A stretch of 64,000 bases of DNA from assembly GCA_963693365.1 (NCBI GenBank), contig CAVNZM010000001.1, forward strand, positions 19,654,001 to 19,718,000. Direction: 5' to 3'. The number at the start of each line of letters is the position of its first letter. Positions within the stretch are counted from its first letter, which is position 1. Positions 45,223 through 58,949 of this stretch are shown here, piece by piece. The DNA comes from Amoebidium appalachense (lineage: Eukaryota; Ichthyosporea). A program made the position numbers and the translations under genes. The notes under the pieces were generated by a model. That model made no database searches, had not been told where the DNA came from, and saw nothing but the letters and a program-made list of their open reading frames with translations.

Positions 45223-48200
45223 TTTTCTGCTTGATTTTCGTCCTAGCTTACTAGTAGCCGTTTAGCTTGCGTGTGTCGATTGATTTGGAAGGCTGCTGTT
45301 TGGGACCACAAATGGCAAATTGGTGCCTCTTCAAACTGTGACCTATGTGCTTGTCTTCATCATTGTTTTCATGCTGATCAGTTTTTTGGCTTTTATAAAG
45401 AAGGCAGAATTTTACTAATCAATATTATGCTAAATCCTCCGCTCCCACCCTTTCCCCCTCCTTACACACACGTACACACCTGTCCGTACTCCAACCGAGC
45501 CCACTTCCTGTTACATGACATGCACATGCAACTTTGTCCCCTGAAATTCGAGTCTTCAGTCTAGACACTGGCGACACCTTACACACAAAATAATGCACTG
45601 ACCGATTGCTTTGATGTTGCCGGCATTTTCCCGCAAATTCCAGTTTACGGTGTGACGACTTTGCTCTTTTCCACAGCTATGTTGTCTGGGAGGAGGGGAG
45701 GTAAGGGGGAGGGGGAGGGGGAGGGGTCGAGGAGAGGGCCATTTTCATGTATTTCTTCTTTCTCTTTATCTTTTAGCCCCCTCCCCCCTCCCCCCTTGAT
45801 TCTCCCGTCCATCTGATGATTCAGGTCTTTCGGGCCTAGTAAGGTTTTGGTGGGGCCTTTTTGAATTTGCTCGTTGCCAGCTCTCGTTGCCAGCTTCGTC
45901 TGCCCTCACCCCCTTCTATATGCACCTACTCTTATTCCACCCACACACTCTTGGTCCCCCTCACAACCGTCCTTCCTCAGTGGAAAAGTCTGGACGGGCA
46001 AAGTTTAGGCCTCACGTTATCCCCTATACCATTCTTTATGATGCCTTGGTATTTTGTGTAAATACCCCCATCCCCCCCCCCCCCCCCCCCCCTCTCTCTC
46101 CCCTCCTCCTCCCCCCCCCCCCAAAAGGCACTGACGTCTGTGCAGTTTCTATACAATGGGCCAGGGGAGCACGAGCAGCTGTGGCAGCCGGGCTACACCT
46201 ATGGGCTGGACCTGCAGACCGGCAACCTGGGCCTGGGCCAGAACCCACACCAGCAGCCCCTGACCCTCTCGGCACTGCCCCACCACTCGGCCCCACCGGG
46301 ACAGGGCCAGGGCCACGGGTGTGTCTGTCTGTGTGTGTGTGCGCGCGCGTGCGCATGTGTGAGTGTGAATGTGTGTGTGTGTGTATTTGAATGGGGGGAA
46401 AGGTCCGGTGGAATGGGAGGAGGAGAGGGGAAGGGGGGGAGGGAGAGTGAGGGGGGATGGCTGGATGAATTGAAGGTGGGCCGGTGCGGGGGTGGAGGTG
46501 GTCGACAATGGAGGATAGATATGCGGTTTGTGGAGTGAAGTGAGTCACTATGTGTGTGTTTGCATACAGCTGGGTTTGGTGCCCATGCACCCGAACGTTT
46601 GTATGGAAATGCCTGCATTCATGTGTGTGTGCATATATATTCTGCCGTGTTGTAGTTCTGTGTGTGGCCCTGTGTTTGCCTGCATATGGGTGTCTACGCT
46701 CATGTTCGTGCGTCCCTGTGTATGTCTGTGTGTCCGTGTGCGCGCCTGTATATGTACCCGCGCCTGCGCGCTCGCCTGTGTGTGCCTGTGTGCCTACTTT
46801 CCGTTCTGCACGATGGCTGCATGCTGGGCCATGACTGACTGTGGCTGCAGGTTTGGGCTGGGCCAGGCGCCGTATGTTGAGGTGCTGGATGCTGGGCCGG
46901 GCTACCAGTCCCAGCCCTTGGCCCTGCAGCAGCCCAAGCAGCCACCCCCCCGGGGCCAGGTGGCTCCGGGCATCTATGCCCAGCCCCAGAAGAAGGGCCA
47001 GTCCAACCAGCAGCCGGCCCAGCCCCCCTATGCCGGGGAGACACTGGGCGGCCTGCCCCCCCTGATGGGCTTGGGTGGCCCCACACAGCCCCCGGCACAG
47101 GGGGCCCTGGCCGGGCTGGGGGACACGGGCAGTGGGGCAAAGGGGCCGCTAGGGGGCATGAAGCTGCCGACCAGCGGTGCAGCAGGGAGTGGGGGCTATG
47201 GGCTGGGGCTGGGAGCCACCAGCACGGACTCCAGCATGGGGCTGGGGGGGCAGCATGCCTACGCCCAGCCCCTGTCCCTCAGCCAGGTGGGTGCTTGGGT
47301 GTCTGGGGCCTGCTGTGGGTGGGGTGGGCCTGACGGGGCACGGTGCAGGGCCAGTACGGCGGCAGCCTGTCGGGGATCAGCAGCAGCCAGTACGGCAATG
47401 TGTCCACCAGCAGCCTGGGGGGCTACTCCACCCCTCAGGGCAGCTACCAGCAGCAGCAGCCCACCCCGCCCGTGGCCCAGCAGAAGCAGCCGGCCAAGCA
47501 GCAGTCCGGCCTGTCCGGCAGCTATGCCCCGAGCCTGGGCAGCCTAGGAGGTGGGGGCCTGGGGGCCAACAAACAGGGCCTGGGTCTTGGGGATGGGGGC
47601 CTGGGGTGGCGGGGTGACCTGGACCTGGGCCACGGCTATCTGGAGACCCCGCTGCAGCAGCAGCTGCCCCAGCAGGGGCCACCGCCCCAGCAGAAAAAGG
47701 GCCCGGGGCCACCCAAGCGCCAGCAGAGCATGGGCCAGCAGCCACCCCCCCAGCAGCCCCAGCAGGCTGCACCGGCCCCACAGCGCAAAGCTAGCACTGG
47801 TGGGGGGGGCAGGCAGGCCAAGCCGCCGACCCCGGGGGGCCAGAAGGCCGGAGCAGGGCCACAGGGCCAACGGGCAGAGGATTTCACTCTGGGCCAGGCG
47901 CAGCAGGGGCGGGGCCCGGAGATGGGGGGCTACGAGGACGAGGGGGGCCTGGACTACGAGTACGGCTACTACCACCAGGGCTTTGCCCAGCAGCACCACC
48001 CCGCCCAGCAGCCCCAGCAGCGGCCTTCACAGGGCCAGCCCCCTGCCCACACCCAACCCCAGCCCCAGCCCCAGGTCCAGCCCCAGCGCCACATGCAGCA
48101 GCAGCCCCCCCAGGCCCAGCAGCAGCGCTCTGCACCCGCATCCCAGCAAACCCCCCAGCCCAGCCCCAGGCAGGCCCCACTGGCGCCTCCACCGCAGCGC

Positions 48201-49067
48201 CAGCCCCCCCCACCAGGGCAGCAGCAGGCCCCAGCCAGGCCCCAGCAGCAGCCCCCACCCCCCCAGCAGCAGCAGCACCCGGGCCAGCAGGCACCCCAGC
48301 CTCAGCCCCAACAGCGCCCGCCGGCCCAGGTGCCCCCTCCAGCCCAGCAGCAGCGCCTGCCTCAGCAGCCTGCCCAACGGGGCCAGCAGCAGCCTGGCCA
48401 CCCGCACGACCCCACCATGCCCTTACCTCAAGGCGGCTCGTCATGGCAGAAGGACCCGACTCCCCCCCCAACAACCCACAGGCGCAACCAAACGCCGTAA
48501 CTCACGGGCCGGGCCGGAGGGCCGACCCGACAAGGACGGCCCTAAGGGGCCGGCGGACAAGCGGCCCAAGCGGCAGCATAGCAACAGCGTGGAGGCCGGC
48601 CCAGATGGGGCCAAGGGCTGGGGCCAAGGGATCGAGCAGGGGGTGGCCTCGTACGGGTTCGTGGATGGCTACCCGGGCCAGACCCAGGGCTGGGGGCCGG
48701 CCAAGCAAGGGGGTGGGCCAGGCTGGGCGGGATGGGAGCACGAGCACGGGCTGCGTGTGGAGTCGCCAGGACAGGAGGGCCCGGACGATGACGTAGACAT
48801 GCTGCCCATGCAGCGCCAGCGCCCAGACCCAAGGGCTATGCCCCCTCAGCAGCAGCAGCACCGGTCCTGGGACGGTGGCCCGGCTCAGAAGCCCCCGCAG
48901 CAGCAACCCACCCCCACCCAGAAACCACAGCAGCAGCAGCCCACCCCCACCCAGAAACCACAGCAGCAGCAGCCCACCCCCACCCAGAGGCCCCAGCAGC
49001 AGCAGCAGCCAATATCTATCCAGAAGGCCGTGCAGCCCCAGACACAGCCCCCACTGGCTCAAAGGCC

Positions 49068-49103
<36 letters not shown>

Positions 49104-51043
49104 CCAGCAGCCACAGCCGCAGCAGAAAACCCCCACACAGAAGCCCACCCAGCAGCCCCCCACACCTACCCAGAAGACTGCCCAGCCCCAGCCCCAGGTG
49201 CCATTGGCCCAGAAACCCATCCAGCAGTCCCAGTCTCCACAAGTTGGCCAGCCGGGCCAACCCCCTGCCATGGGCCCAGCTGTGCGCAGGCCTACTCAAC
49301 CCCAGGCACTTGGCCAGGACCAGCTCAAAGAGGCCCCACCACCACAGCAACGTGGCCCGGCTCGCCCCGATCCGCACACGGAGCAGGCAACAGGGCCGGT
49401 GAAGGCTGGCACCGAGGGTGTGCGTGGGCAGACAGAAGGCGGCATGCAGGGCAAGCCCAGCCAGGCGGCGCAGCAGCAGGGCGCAGACCAGGACCAGGAC
49501 GGAGATGCCCCGGCATCCCCTACAAAGGGCCCACGCAGCAGGGTGGGTGGACACGGGATTGGGGCCTGCCTATATAGAACTACTGACAATGCTTGTGAGT
49601 CTTAGTGTGGGTGGGGGTTGGGGGGGGGGGGGGGGAGGGGAGGGTGACGGTAGGCCAGAGCGGGGAGAAGAGAGGAGTGAGGAGTAATCTGGGGGAGAGG
49701 GTGGGTGGTGGAAGAAGTGGGGAACAGTGGGTAATGGTCTGAAATGATGTGGGACAGCGCAAGAAGGCCGAGGGAGAGCCCAAGCGGCCGGTGACGGCAT
49801 ACACACGCTACCAGAAGGAGGTCAGGAAGGACGTCATGAAGATGCACCCGGGCCTCAAGATGACGGTGGGTGCTTGCACCGGGGGGGGGGGGGGGGGGGG
49901 GGGAGGTTTATGCACTTGCACTGTGGGTTTGTGGCCTGGATGATGCTGGTCATGTAGCATGGGCTGAGCCATGGTTGGTGTGTTTGGTGGGATGTGCACT
50001 CAGTGAGATGGGGGTGGTGGGGTTGAATGTCAGGATCACCAAGTAATGATGAATGTCTTGGTGGGGGTTGATCGGAGGGCATGAGACGAGGCAAGGAGCA
50101 CATGCCTTTTATAGAAAGCATGCATTTCACGTTTATTTTGTAGGAGTGTGGCAATTTGTATTTGCTTTAAGCGGAGCTCAAGTGGGTCATAGTGGTGTAA
50201 TTGTTGGTGACCATCTCTGGCACATCACATAGGCCTCCTGGTGTGTAGCCGTCACACATGGGCTGCAATGGGATGGGGGTGTGTACTGTCATGTATGGCA
50301 TGACATTTGTGTCAATGTGTGCTTAGCACATATGACACGACAATTGTGTTAGTGTGTGCGTACTATATGTGCTTGCCATGTATGGCATGACAATTGTGTC
50401 CGTGTTTGCTTGTCATGTATGGCATGACATTTGTGTCAATGTGTGCTTAGCACATATTAGTGTGTGCGTACTATATGTGCTTGCCATGTATGGCATGACA
50501 ATTGTGTCCGTGTTTGCTTGTCATGTATGGCATGGCAGTTGTGTCTGTGTGTGCTCACCATATGACAGGAGGTCAACCGGATCATCAAGGGCATGTGGGA
50601 CGAGCTAGGGGAGGATGAGAGGGTTCCGTTCCAGGAGGCATACGAGCACGACCTAGAGGTCTACCAGGAGGAGGTCACCGTCTTCAAGGAGGCCCAGGGT
50701 GTGTGTGTGTGTGTGTGTGGGGGGGTGGGTGGGTGGGTGGGTGGGTGGGTGGGTGGGTGGGTGGGTGTGTCCTTGTGCCTTTGTGCCGTGCTGTGTGCTT
50801 CTGGGTCTGTGTGCTGGTTCGTGCTGGTGTTTGCATGGGCACAAGGATTGCTAAATGCAAGTGTATGCTTACACCTGTGCATGCTTGTGTTTGTGTCTGC
50901 GTGCTTTTCGCCATAGCTTGACGTATGAGGGTGAATGTAACTCCCATGTTGCTACCATGCCTAGGTTAATAGCATACCCCCCCCCCCCCCCCCCCCCGCC
51001 CCACACACACACACCACCACAACCACCACCATACGCGCGCGCG

Positions 51044-51085
<42 letters not shown>

Positions 51086-52220
51086 TATGCACACGCACGT
51101 GCACACATAAAAACACACTCGCATCCAAACCTACCTATCTTTGGCTAAGACTGGCGACCCACCAAAACTCAAACGTAGCAGTATCGTAGTTGAGATTAGG
51201 AGAATGATTGGGTTGCAGGTAAGACTTGATGTCTAGGCCTCTTGTGGATGGGGTCTGTCTACGTTGCATGCTATGTGGTCACCTGGTTGCATAATGTTCT
51301 TTGGTCAGGCCTTTGTGTTGGCATTCGGTACCATGCACCACATTCATACAACACCACCACCCCCAGAGGCCAAAGCACACGAGGCACGAGAGAAAGAAAA
51401 GGAAAAGGATATGCCACCGGCGCCAACAGGGAGGGGAGAGACGCCTGTATTCGAGCAGCCACGATCCAGCAATGATGGTGGGGAGCAGCGTGTGCGGCTG
51501 CTTGAGAGTGCACAGCAGGCATTGCAGATGCAGCTGGAGGCAGAGAGACGGGCACGAGACGAGGATAGGGCCCAGGCAGAGAGGAGACTAGCCATGGCCA
51601 GTCAGAGTGACAAGGAGAGGGCGGAGTGGTTTGAGGGCCAGATGAGAGAGGTTGACAGGGAGAGGAGGGAGGCTTTGGATGCAAGCAGACAGGCGGAGGA
51701 GAAAGCAGAGCAGGAGAAGGGGTTGAGGGCAAAGTTGCAGGCCGAGTTGGAAGAGGCAACGAGGAAACTGGAGAGGGAGAGGAAGGCGTGGGAGGAGAAG
51801 GAGAAGAAGAGGGAGAGGGAGAGGCTGGAAAGGGAAAAGGAGAAGGTAAGGGGTTTTTGTGTGTAGGAGTGTGTGTACATGTGTGTGTGCGTGCCTGTGC
51901 CTGTGCCTGTGCGTTTCTGTGCCTGTGGCTGTGTTGCCTGCCAGTCCTTCTTTCTCTTCTTCTTTGATATCTCTACTAGGCATCGATTTGCAGCTACATG
52001 CTTGCTGTATGTGCATAGCTATAAATGAGGCCAAAGTGAGTGGGGCAGCTGGGATATTCCTACGTTTTTTTTAGTTTTATAAAGATTTGCACCGAATCAG
52101 GGTTGCGAATGGGATATTACGAGTGTCCTTTGGTCTAACCTGGCATGGTGGTTGTTATGGTTTGAGGGCGGCGGCCGGGTGCTGGTGGGTGGGTGGGGTT
52201 GGTGGTGGTGGTGGTGGTGT

Positions 52221-52256
<36 letters not shown>

Positions 52257-54254
52257 GACTTTTTTCATTTGTTGGTAAAAGGGAAGTGTGTTGACTGTGT
52301 GTGGTTAGACCCAGACCCCAGCCCCAGCCCCAGCTTCAGCGCCTACCCCATCGCCTGCACCAGCGCAGGCACCCACGGGCCACCCATGCAACATCTGCAA
52401 GATCACACTGGTCACGGCCAGGGGCTACAGGGACCACTGCACCACCCAGGGCCACATGGCCAAAGCAGGTACACGTGCATGCACAGCACTCTCATGCATG
52501 CTTGCTTGAATCACTCGTCACTTTCTTTCCCCTTACCCTAACCCTCCAATTGCCACCACCCAATGGCCTTGGGCCTTTTGGGGCCCCTTTCTCTTATGCT
52601 TGTTGGTTTGGCTTTCCTTTAGCAGCTTAATGCATCCAACACCCCCCCCCCCCCCCCCCCCCCCCTCCCCCCACCCCACCCCACCCAACCACCCACCCAC
52701 CCACCCACCACCACCACCACCACCACCAGCAGCGGCAGCACCTCCCCATCTTTATCCCACACACATAAACACAAGGTGTGCCACATTCTATCCCCTCCCT
52801 TCTGCACAACTGGATACTGCATTCTGCATCCCCCTCTTCTCCCCCCCCCCCCCCCCCCCCCTCTCCCGGGGTCCTTCCCCTGTGGCCATGCACATTACCA
52901 CATCCACACCACTTCAACGCCCTTCCCCGCCCCAGCCGGCCGCCCACCCCCCTGCCTGCCTGCCCGCCTGCCTCCCTTTTTTGTGACACTACATGGCATA
53001 GCCTGCCCCACCACCCTCTCTCCTCTGCCACACCACCCACCAATCTTCCTCACCACCCACCAATTCCCACACAGCCGCTGCTGCTGCCGCTGCCGCCGCG
53101 GCCACAGCAGCCGCTGGTGCAGGCAGCACGGCAGGCATGGGGCCAGAGGAGACAGCAGCCAGCCAGCAGGCACCAGCACAGAAAACAGTGGCCAAGGTCG
53201 ATGCAGCCACCCTGACTGACGATCTGCCCAGGGTGCCCAGCCCACACATACAGGCTGACCCCTCGATGTTCTCAAATGAGTTCCTGGCCTACAACGAGGG
53301 TATGGGCCACTACTGTGCATGACTATGTTGTTATGGTGCAATGAATATACTGGTTTCCCGGTTGCATGTTATGCACTACTGCCTCAGAGCCCCTCAAACT
53401 CCGCACACAAGGATAAACAGGGTGGTGCCACACGGTGCAGCGGTATATTAGCAACATGCTTGCTAGTGGTTATGGCGGTTTCTATTGTGGATGCAAGGGT
53501 GCTGGCTGGCCGACATGACAGTGCACGTGTGCTGACTGGCCGTGGGCAGAGCGGGAGCGAGGGCTGCAGCAGCTGCGGGAGGAGGTGCGCTGTGGGGGCC
53601 TGCAGCACAACACACTGGCCGTGCAGGTGGCGGCACTCAGACAGGTGGGGGGTATTTGCATACTAGATGGGTGACAGGGTGGAGCTGCAGCAGCAAGCAG
53701 GAATGTATGTGCGCACACACGGCTCACACACCACCTAAACCACGGGACGGGGGGGGGGGGGAAGGGGGGGGGGGGGGGGGGAAGGGGTGGTTATAGCCAT
53801 TGGGTGCTGATGCACAGCGCAGTCACTGACCGGGCCTGTGGTGCAGCTTGTGCAGGGGCTCAAGGCCACGGCACGGGGCAGTGGGGAGGACGGGGGGGAC
53901 ATGTACGTGGGCATGCTGGGGGACTTCAGGACGGAGCTGGGCGAGGCCTTTGCCGGCCTGTACTTCCCAGACATACCCCAGCAGCTGCAGATAGCAGAGG
54001 CTCACAGGCAGGCCCTCAGGTAGGCTGGCTGGCTGGTGGGCCTGAGGGGGTTGGAGGTGTGGAGGGGGGGGAAGAGGGCGGAGGAGGGGGGAGGGGGGGG
54101 GGGGGAGGGGGGTGGGGGGGATGGCGGAAACTAAGGATGTGTGTGTAGAAGGAAACAAGATCAGGATTCCCCCTGAAGCTGTTCGGGATTGCAGTGTCAA
54201 ACGGGAGAGTGGGACACCAAGAGCACAGGATATTTTTTTAATTTTTTTTTGGGT

Positions 54255-54294
<40 letters not shown>

Positions 54295-55104
54295 CCAAGC
54301 AGGTGCATACGGGGGCGGGAGACCAATGGGTTATGATTCTGACTGTGGTGTTTGCAGTGAGGGACCCAGGCGGGGCAGCATCCATGACTATGTGGGGGGG
54401 CTGAGGGAGTTGGTGCGCAGCAACAGGGTCGATAGGAGGGTCGTGGCCACAATCAAGAGGGTGAGCATGGGTCCTGCGTGGCTGTTGGGTTGTGTTCGTA
54501 TGTGGTGTCTGGGTGTTTAGGCTGCTTTGCATGCATATAGTTGCACCAGATTGATGCAGGAACAGCACAGGTGGTGATGGTGGTGTATGCGTGTGTGTTT
54601 GTGTGTGTTGGAGGGAGGGGGAGGGGGAGGCTGGGCTGTTACCCAGGTGTCCTGTGATTTTTTCTTCCATCTTCTTGACGTTTAAAGAGTATTTTGAAAA
54701 AAGGCTTGATTTCGACGACTGGCATTCCAGTCGTACAGTGAACGGAAGCATCGGTTGTGTTGCAGTGCTACGGTCTATGAAGAACCGGTAACTAGGTCCA
54801 TGGTATGTTGTGTTGGGTTCTGTGAGGTTCTTTTGAGAGAGACTATAACGTTTGGTGTTTGCTCTTCTTTGCTTTTTCAAATTTGACACTAACCTTTTTT
54901 TGTTTGTGTGTGCGGGCGTGCGTGTGCATGTGCGTGTGTTGTGTGTGCGCGCGTGTATGCCTTGTGTGTTTTACTGCGTGTGCTTGTGTGTGGTTGTGTG
55001 GTGTGTGATTGTGTATTTTCTGACCATGGGGACGGGCACAGGCGTTGCTACTGGTGCCAGCACTGGCCGACCTGCTCGAGATAGAGGCACTGCGCAGCGC
55101 ATAG
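44402..55104 (+). CDS. SMARCE1/BAF57-like HMG-box protein, 13 exons
   Basis: Exons 44402-44458, 46146-46318, 46851-47286, 47349-49542, 49758-49865, 50569-50698, 51367-51845, 52309-52468, 53075-53299, 53550-53644, 53847-54019, 54358-54460 and 55042-55104 (TAG) all join in phase, about 1,464 residues. Residues 1-950 are P/Q/G/Y-rich and disordered, with a three-fold QQQPTPTQKP repeat and polyglutamine. The HMG box spans exons 5-6 (PKRPVTAYTRYQKEV, then IIKGMWDELGEDERVPF) and resembles BAF57 best. A long charged coiled coil, a C2H2 finger of C-x2-C-x12-H-x5-H spacing, an alanine run and a helical C-terminal region follow. BAF57 is a SWI/SNF subunit that binds DNA; I infer a similar nuclear role. 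Human BAF57 (411 residues) has neither the long N-terminal region nor the finger. Exon 4 shifts frame in the C-run near 48463-48470. Confidence 0.8.
44872..45050. repeat. (CT)n microsatellite in intron 1 of the SMARCE1-like gene
   Basis: Pure CT at about 44872-44950 within roughly 700 bases of C/T-rich DNA (44480-45220). The intron's whole 5' half is pyrimidine on the sense strand. Confidence 0.9.
48895..49110 (+). repeat. Coding repeats: three QQQPTPTQ(K/R)P units and a CAG/Q tract
   Basis: About 33-base units CAGCAGCAGCCCACCCCCAC with CCAGAAACC recur three times at 48898-48995, and a CAG array at 49069-49103 encodes about 11 glutamines. Both lie in exon 4 of the SMARCE1-like gene. Confidence 0.85.
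50280..50565 (+). repeat. Minisatellite in intron 5 of the SMARCE1-like gene
   Basis: Units built around CATGTATGGCATGACA and TTGTGTC recur at least five times, in a higher-order pattern in which a block of about 105 bases ending GTTTGCTTGT is itself repeated. The array ends directly at the acceptor of exon 6 (AG at 50567-50568). Confidence 0.8.
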
Positions 55105-55400
55105 CAACCAATCACATGCACGAAGGGGGGGGGGGAGGGGGGGGAGGGGGGGGATTGGTGGTTTACACAAGGTTGATCATCATACGTATATACCTGCGAT
55201 ATACATAGTATTACGGACACGTAAGTGGCAATGAGTTGTATATTTTATCACAAACATGTGACATGTATTGTGCGTGCCACGGATTGGTGTGCAGTTTTTT
55301 GATTTCACCTCTAAGTCGTAAGATATGCCACGGTGGCACGAATGAACTAAATTAGTGTACGTAGCCTACGTGAGAAAATTTTGCTAAGCTCATTAACGAT

Positions 55401-55406
55401 AATAAA
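55401..55406 (+). terminator. Candidate polyadenylation signal AATAAA
   Basis: Lies 297 bases after the stop of the SMARCE1-like gene on the same strand. It overlaps the presumed 3' end of the convergent minus-strand gene, so the two transcripts may overlap. Confidence 0.4.
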
Positions 55407-55434
55407 ATAGATTGTGACCCACGCCTCATATGCA

Positions 55435-55484
<50 letters not shown>

Positions 55485-55649
55485 CCCGCGCACCTCCCCC
55501 CCGGCCGCCACCCTGCGAACCGGCACATGCATTGATCAACAATGACATACCCCCCTCCCTCTACCCAGCAGCACCCCCTTGCCGGCCCCCACCACACACA
55601 CACACACACGTGTGTGATTTTAAAGAAGGCAACGAGAGGGGAAACCTAC

Positions 55650-55804
55650 CCTCCTGGGCATTGGGCACGTATGTGGCTGGCAGGGGTGGGGGCGGCTTTT
55701 TAGTCTGTGCCAGGGTGGTGCTGTCTGCACCGATCATAGTCACATGCCCTGGTGAGCCCTGCAGTCCACATGTTATGATGCTGCTTATCGACCACAGCCT
55801 TACA

Positions 55805-55849
<45 letters not shown>

Positions 55850-56373
55850 CCCCTCCACCTTATATCCGTACACACACACGTAAAACCCACCAACACCAAC
55901 TTACTACCAGACCCTTTTGAAGAAATTCAGGTATGCAGTTGCAGTCAGAAATCCATTCACCTAGTCAGTTGAGCAAACACACATACACACAGATACACCC
56001 GCGCGTGCGCGCGCACACACACATACAAGCAATACGCGCACGCACACACACATGTGTTTGCACACATTCTTACATCCACTCGATGGCAAACACATACAGA
56101 AAACACACACAACCCCTCCGATCTCCGGCAGACACCCGCACCCCCCAACCAACCACCCACCCATGCACACACACAAACCGTCACATGCACGCACATGCCT
56201 TTTCCAAATCTGGCCCCCTGTTTAGAGTCCTTGACTCCAGCATTCGTCTGACGTCATCCCTCTGTTTGCTCTGCCGCCGAACTCTGCACCCATGCAATTG
56301 AGCACCGATCAGAACGCATCGCCACACAGGGCCAGGTAATTTTTCACTCCCCCCCCCCCCCCCCCCCCCCCCT

Positions 56374-56436
<63 letters not shown>

Positions 56437-56620
56437 TGCCCCACCCGTAACACCCTCCCACCGACCCACGTATTCCACCCATACACACAACCCGTCTTAT
56501 TTCGCTCTGCCCCTCCCTTCCTCGCTCTCGCCTCCCAGAAAATGAAACCTTGCATGCACACACCTACGTACACACAGGTATTTCCCACTTCCCCTTCCCC
56601 CCCCCCCTCCCCCCCCCTCC

Positions 56621-56657
<37 letters not shown>

Positions 56658-57764
56658 ACCCCCCTCCCCTCCCCTCCATCCCCCTCCCCCATCACCCCAC
56701 CAGTACACCCCACCATGGCCACCCACCTGACCCAGCATCCAGCAGCCACCAGCAGCAACACCACCCCCACCCCCACCACTATGCCCACTATGGCCCCTAC
56801 ACCCACCCCCCCACCCCCACTGCTGGCCCCCTGGCTGCTGCCTGTTGCCGTGGGTGTTGGCCCTGCACCTGTCCCGTTAGTGCCTGGCCCGACCCGAGAG
56901 TGCCCCGGTAGTTGCTTATGCGACCCCCCTCTCCCCCTCCCCCCCCCCCCCTCCCCCCCAACAGAAAAAAAGAAAGAAAAAGAAATAAAGAAGAAAAAAA
57001 CGGCCTACCCGCCTCCCTCCTCTCTTTCTGCCTCCTCTCTACCTCTCTACATGTACAAATAATGGGGATTATAAATCTAAGTGAAAAGCCTGCGACATGA
57101 GCAATTTTGAGCTCCCGACCACGGTGTAATCACCAAACACTTTCCAGTCAGGAAGAGACAACTGGCCCTTCTTCTACCAAATACTCACCTCATACAGCAC
57201 ACTACCAAATATGGCACATCGATCATATATGGCATACCATATAAGCCAACCTACCTGATGGCAGGGCCAAAACCTGCTCCACGTTGAGGGCCATGAGGAT
57301 TGGGGGCACCAGAAGCGCATCCTCGGGATCACCTTTAACAAATACTTAAAGTCAGTATATAAACACACACAAACCCTGTCTCTACCCAAATAGGGAAGGT
57401 AAAACCACCAATCACAAACAGGATGCTGCGGCCACCTGCTCGGTAGATGTCGCTGCCAAGGTCCAGGTGAAGGGGCAGCTGTGAGGGAGGGGTGGTGGTT
57501 AAGAGGGGGGGGGGGGGGGGGGGAGGGGGGATGATAATCTGGTGTGTGTGTGAGACAGGAGGGTGGGTGATAACGAAGAAAAGAGACAAGCTCGTGTGTA
57601 TGCAAAGCTACATATGCGTGCTTGTGTGTGCACGAAAATGAGGGTCACGGTGACACGTACACAAACGTGCACCCACAGACGCAAAACAGCCAAAGCCTGA
57701 ATTGAATTTGAGTATATCTACACACACACGCACATCCGACCACGCACGCACACTTAAAGAGCAC

Positions 57765-57863
<99 letters not shown>

Positions 57864-58027
57864 ACACACACACCACACACACACACACCTTATTGCCGTT
57901 GGAATCCACTATCTCCACGTTTGCACCCGGATACTGCCCTTTGCTGGTCCTGCTCGCATCTTTCAGCATCCAACATCCCTTCCCTCTCTTAAACTACGTG
58001 TTCAACCCCCCCCCCCCATCCCCCCAT

Positions 58028-58058
<31 letters not shown>

Positions 58059-58796
58059 CTGCCTGTTGCCCGGCTTTCCCCACCTGCAGACATCTGTAAA
58101 CACATGCACACATGCACAAAACCGCACCGTCACACATACACACACACATACACACTCACACTCACACTCAAACAGACACACACACGGACACAGCCACGTA
58201 CACATAGTCCGTCACTGCCTGCATGGCCACCTCGATGTTTGTTGTTGTTTTGGCTGCAAGCGTGGTCCACAGAGTCTCCGTGTCCACTGCGGTTAAAAGT
58301 ATCAGCCAATCAAGTCGTTTGAATGGGCAAAACGGCTTCTAGGCAATGCTACGTGCTTCGTTAACGGTTTTCAAACCCCCCCGGACCCCTCCCCCCCCTC
58401 CCCCTGGCTTCCCCACGTTCTTTGATTCCTTAACGAAAAGTTTCTCCATTCGGTGCAGGAAACCACCAGCAAAAACATGTCCTTTTTTAACCTCCAAAAC
58501 CAACACTACTCACCCACCCACCCACCCCCGCATCCACACCCAAACAAGTAGAGTAGTAAATTGCCTGTTTGCGGCCACGTAAATGGCTGATTGGCTTAGC
58601 TTAACTAAGCTACCGGCAAGATGCACAGACCCGCCTGAGTACGAACTATACACAGACATGGACATGCCAACATAACCACATAGACACACACGTACACGCA
58701 CACACACGCACACGCACACATACACACACACATACACACTTACACGTAGGTTTGTACACACACCCACACACACGCGCGCGTACGTATATACACACC

Positions 58797-58848
<52 letters not shown>

Positions 58849-58878
58849 AAAACACAACCACACACTGACACACATACA

Positions 58879-58949
<71 letters not shown>

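Noticed and set aside
47551-48480. Alternative S/P/R-rich frame overlapping SMARCE1-like exon 4
   Set aside because: It is the CAG/CCC repeat read in another frame; only its part after 48480 continues the real protein.
56550-56900. Plus-strand P/T-rich open frame with a hydrophobic stretch
   Set aside because: The same DNA reads on the minus strand as an in-phase exon with a clean transmembrane helix, with splice sites matching its neighbours.
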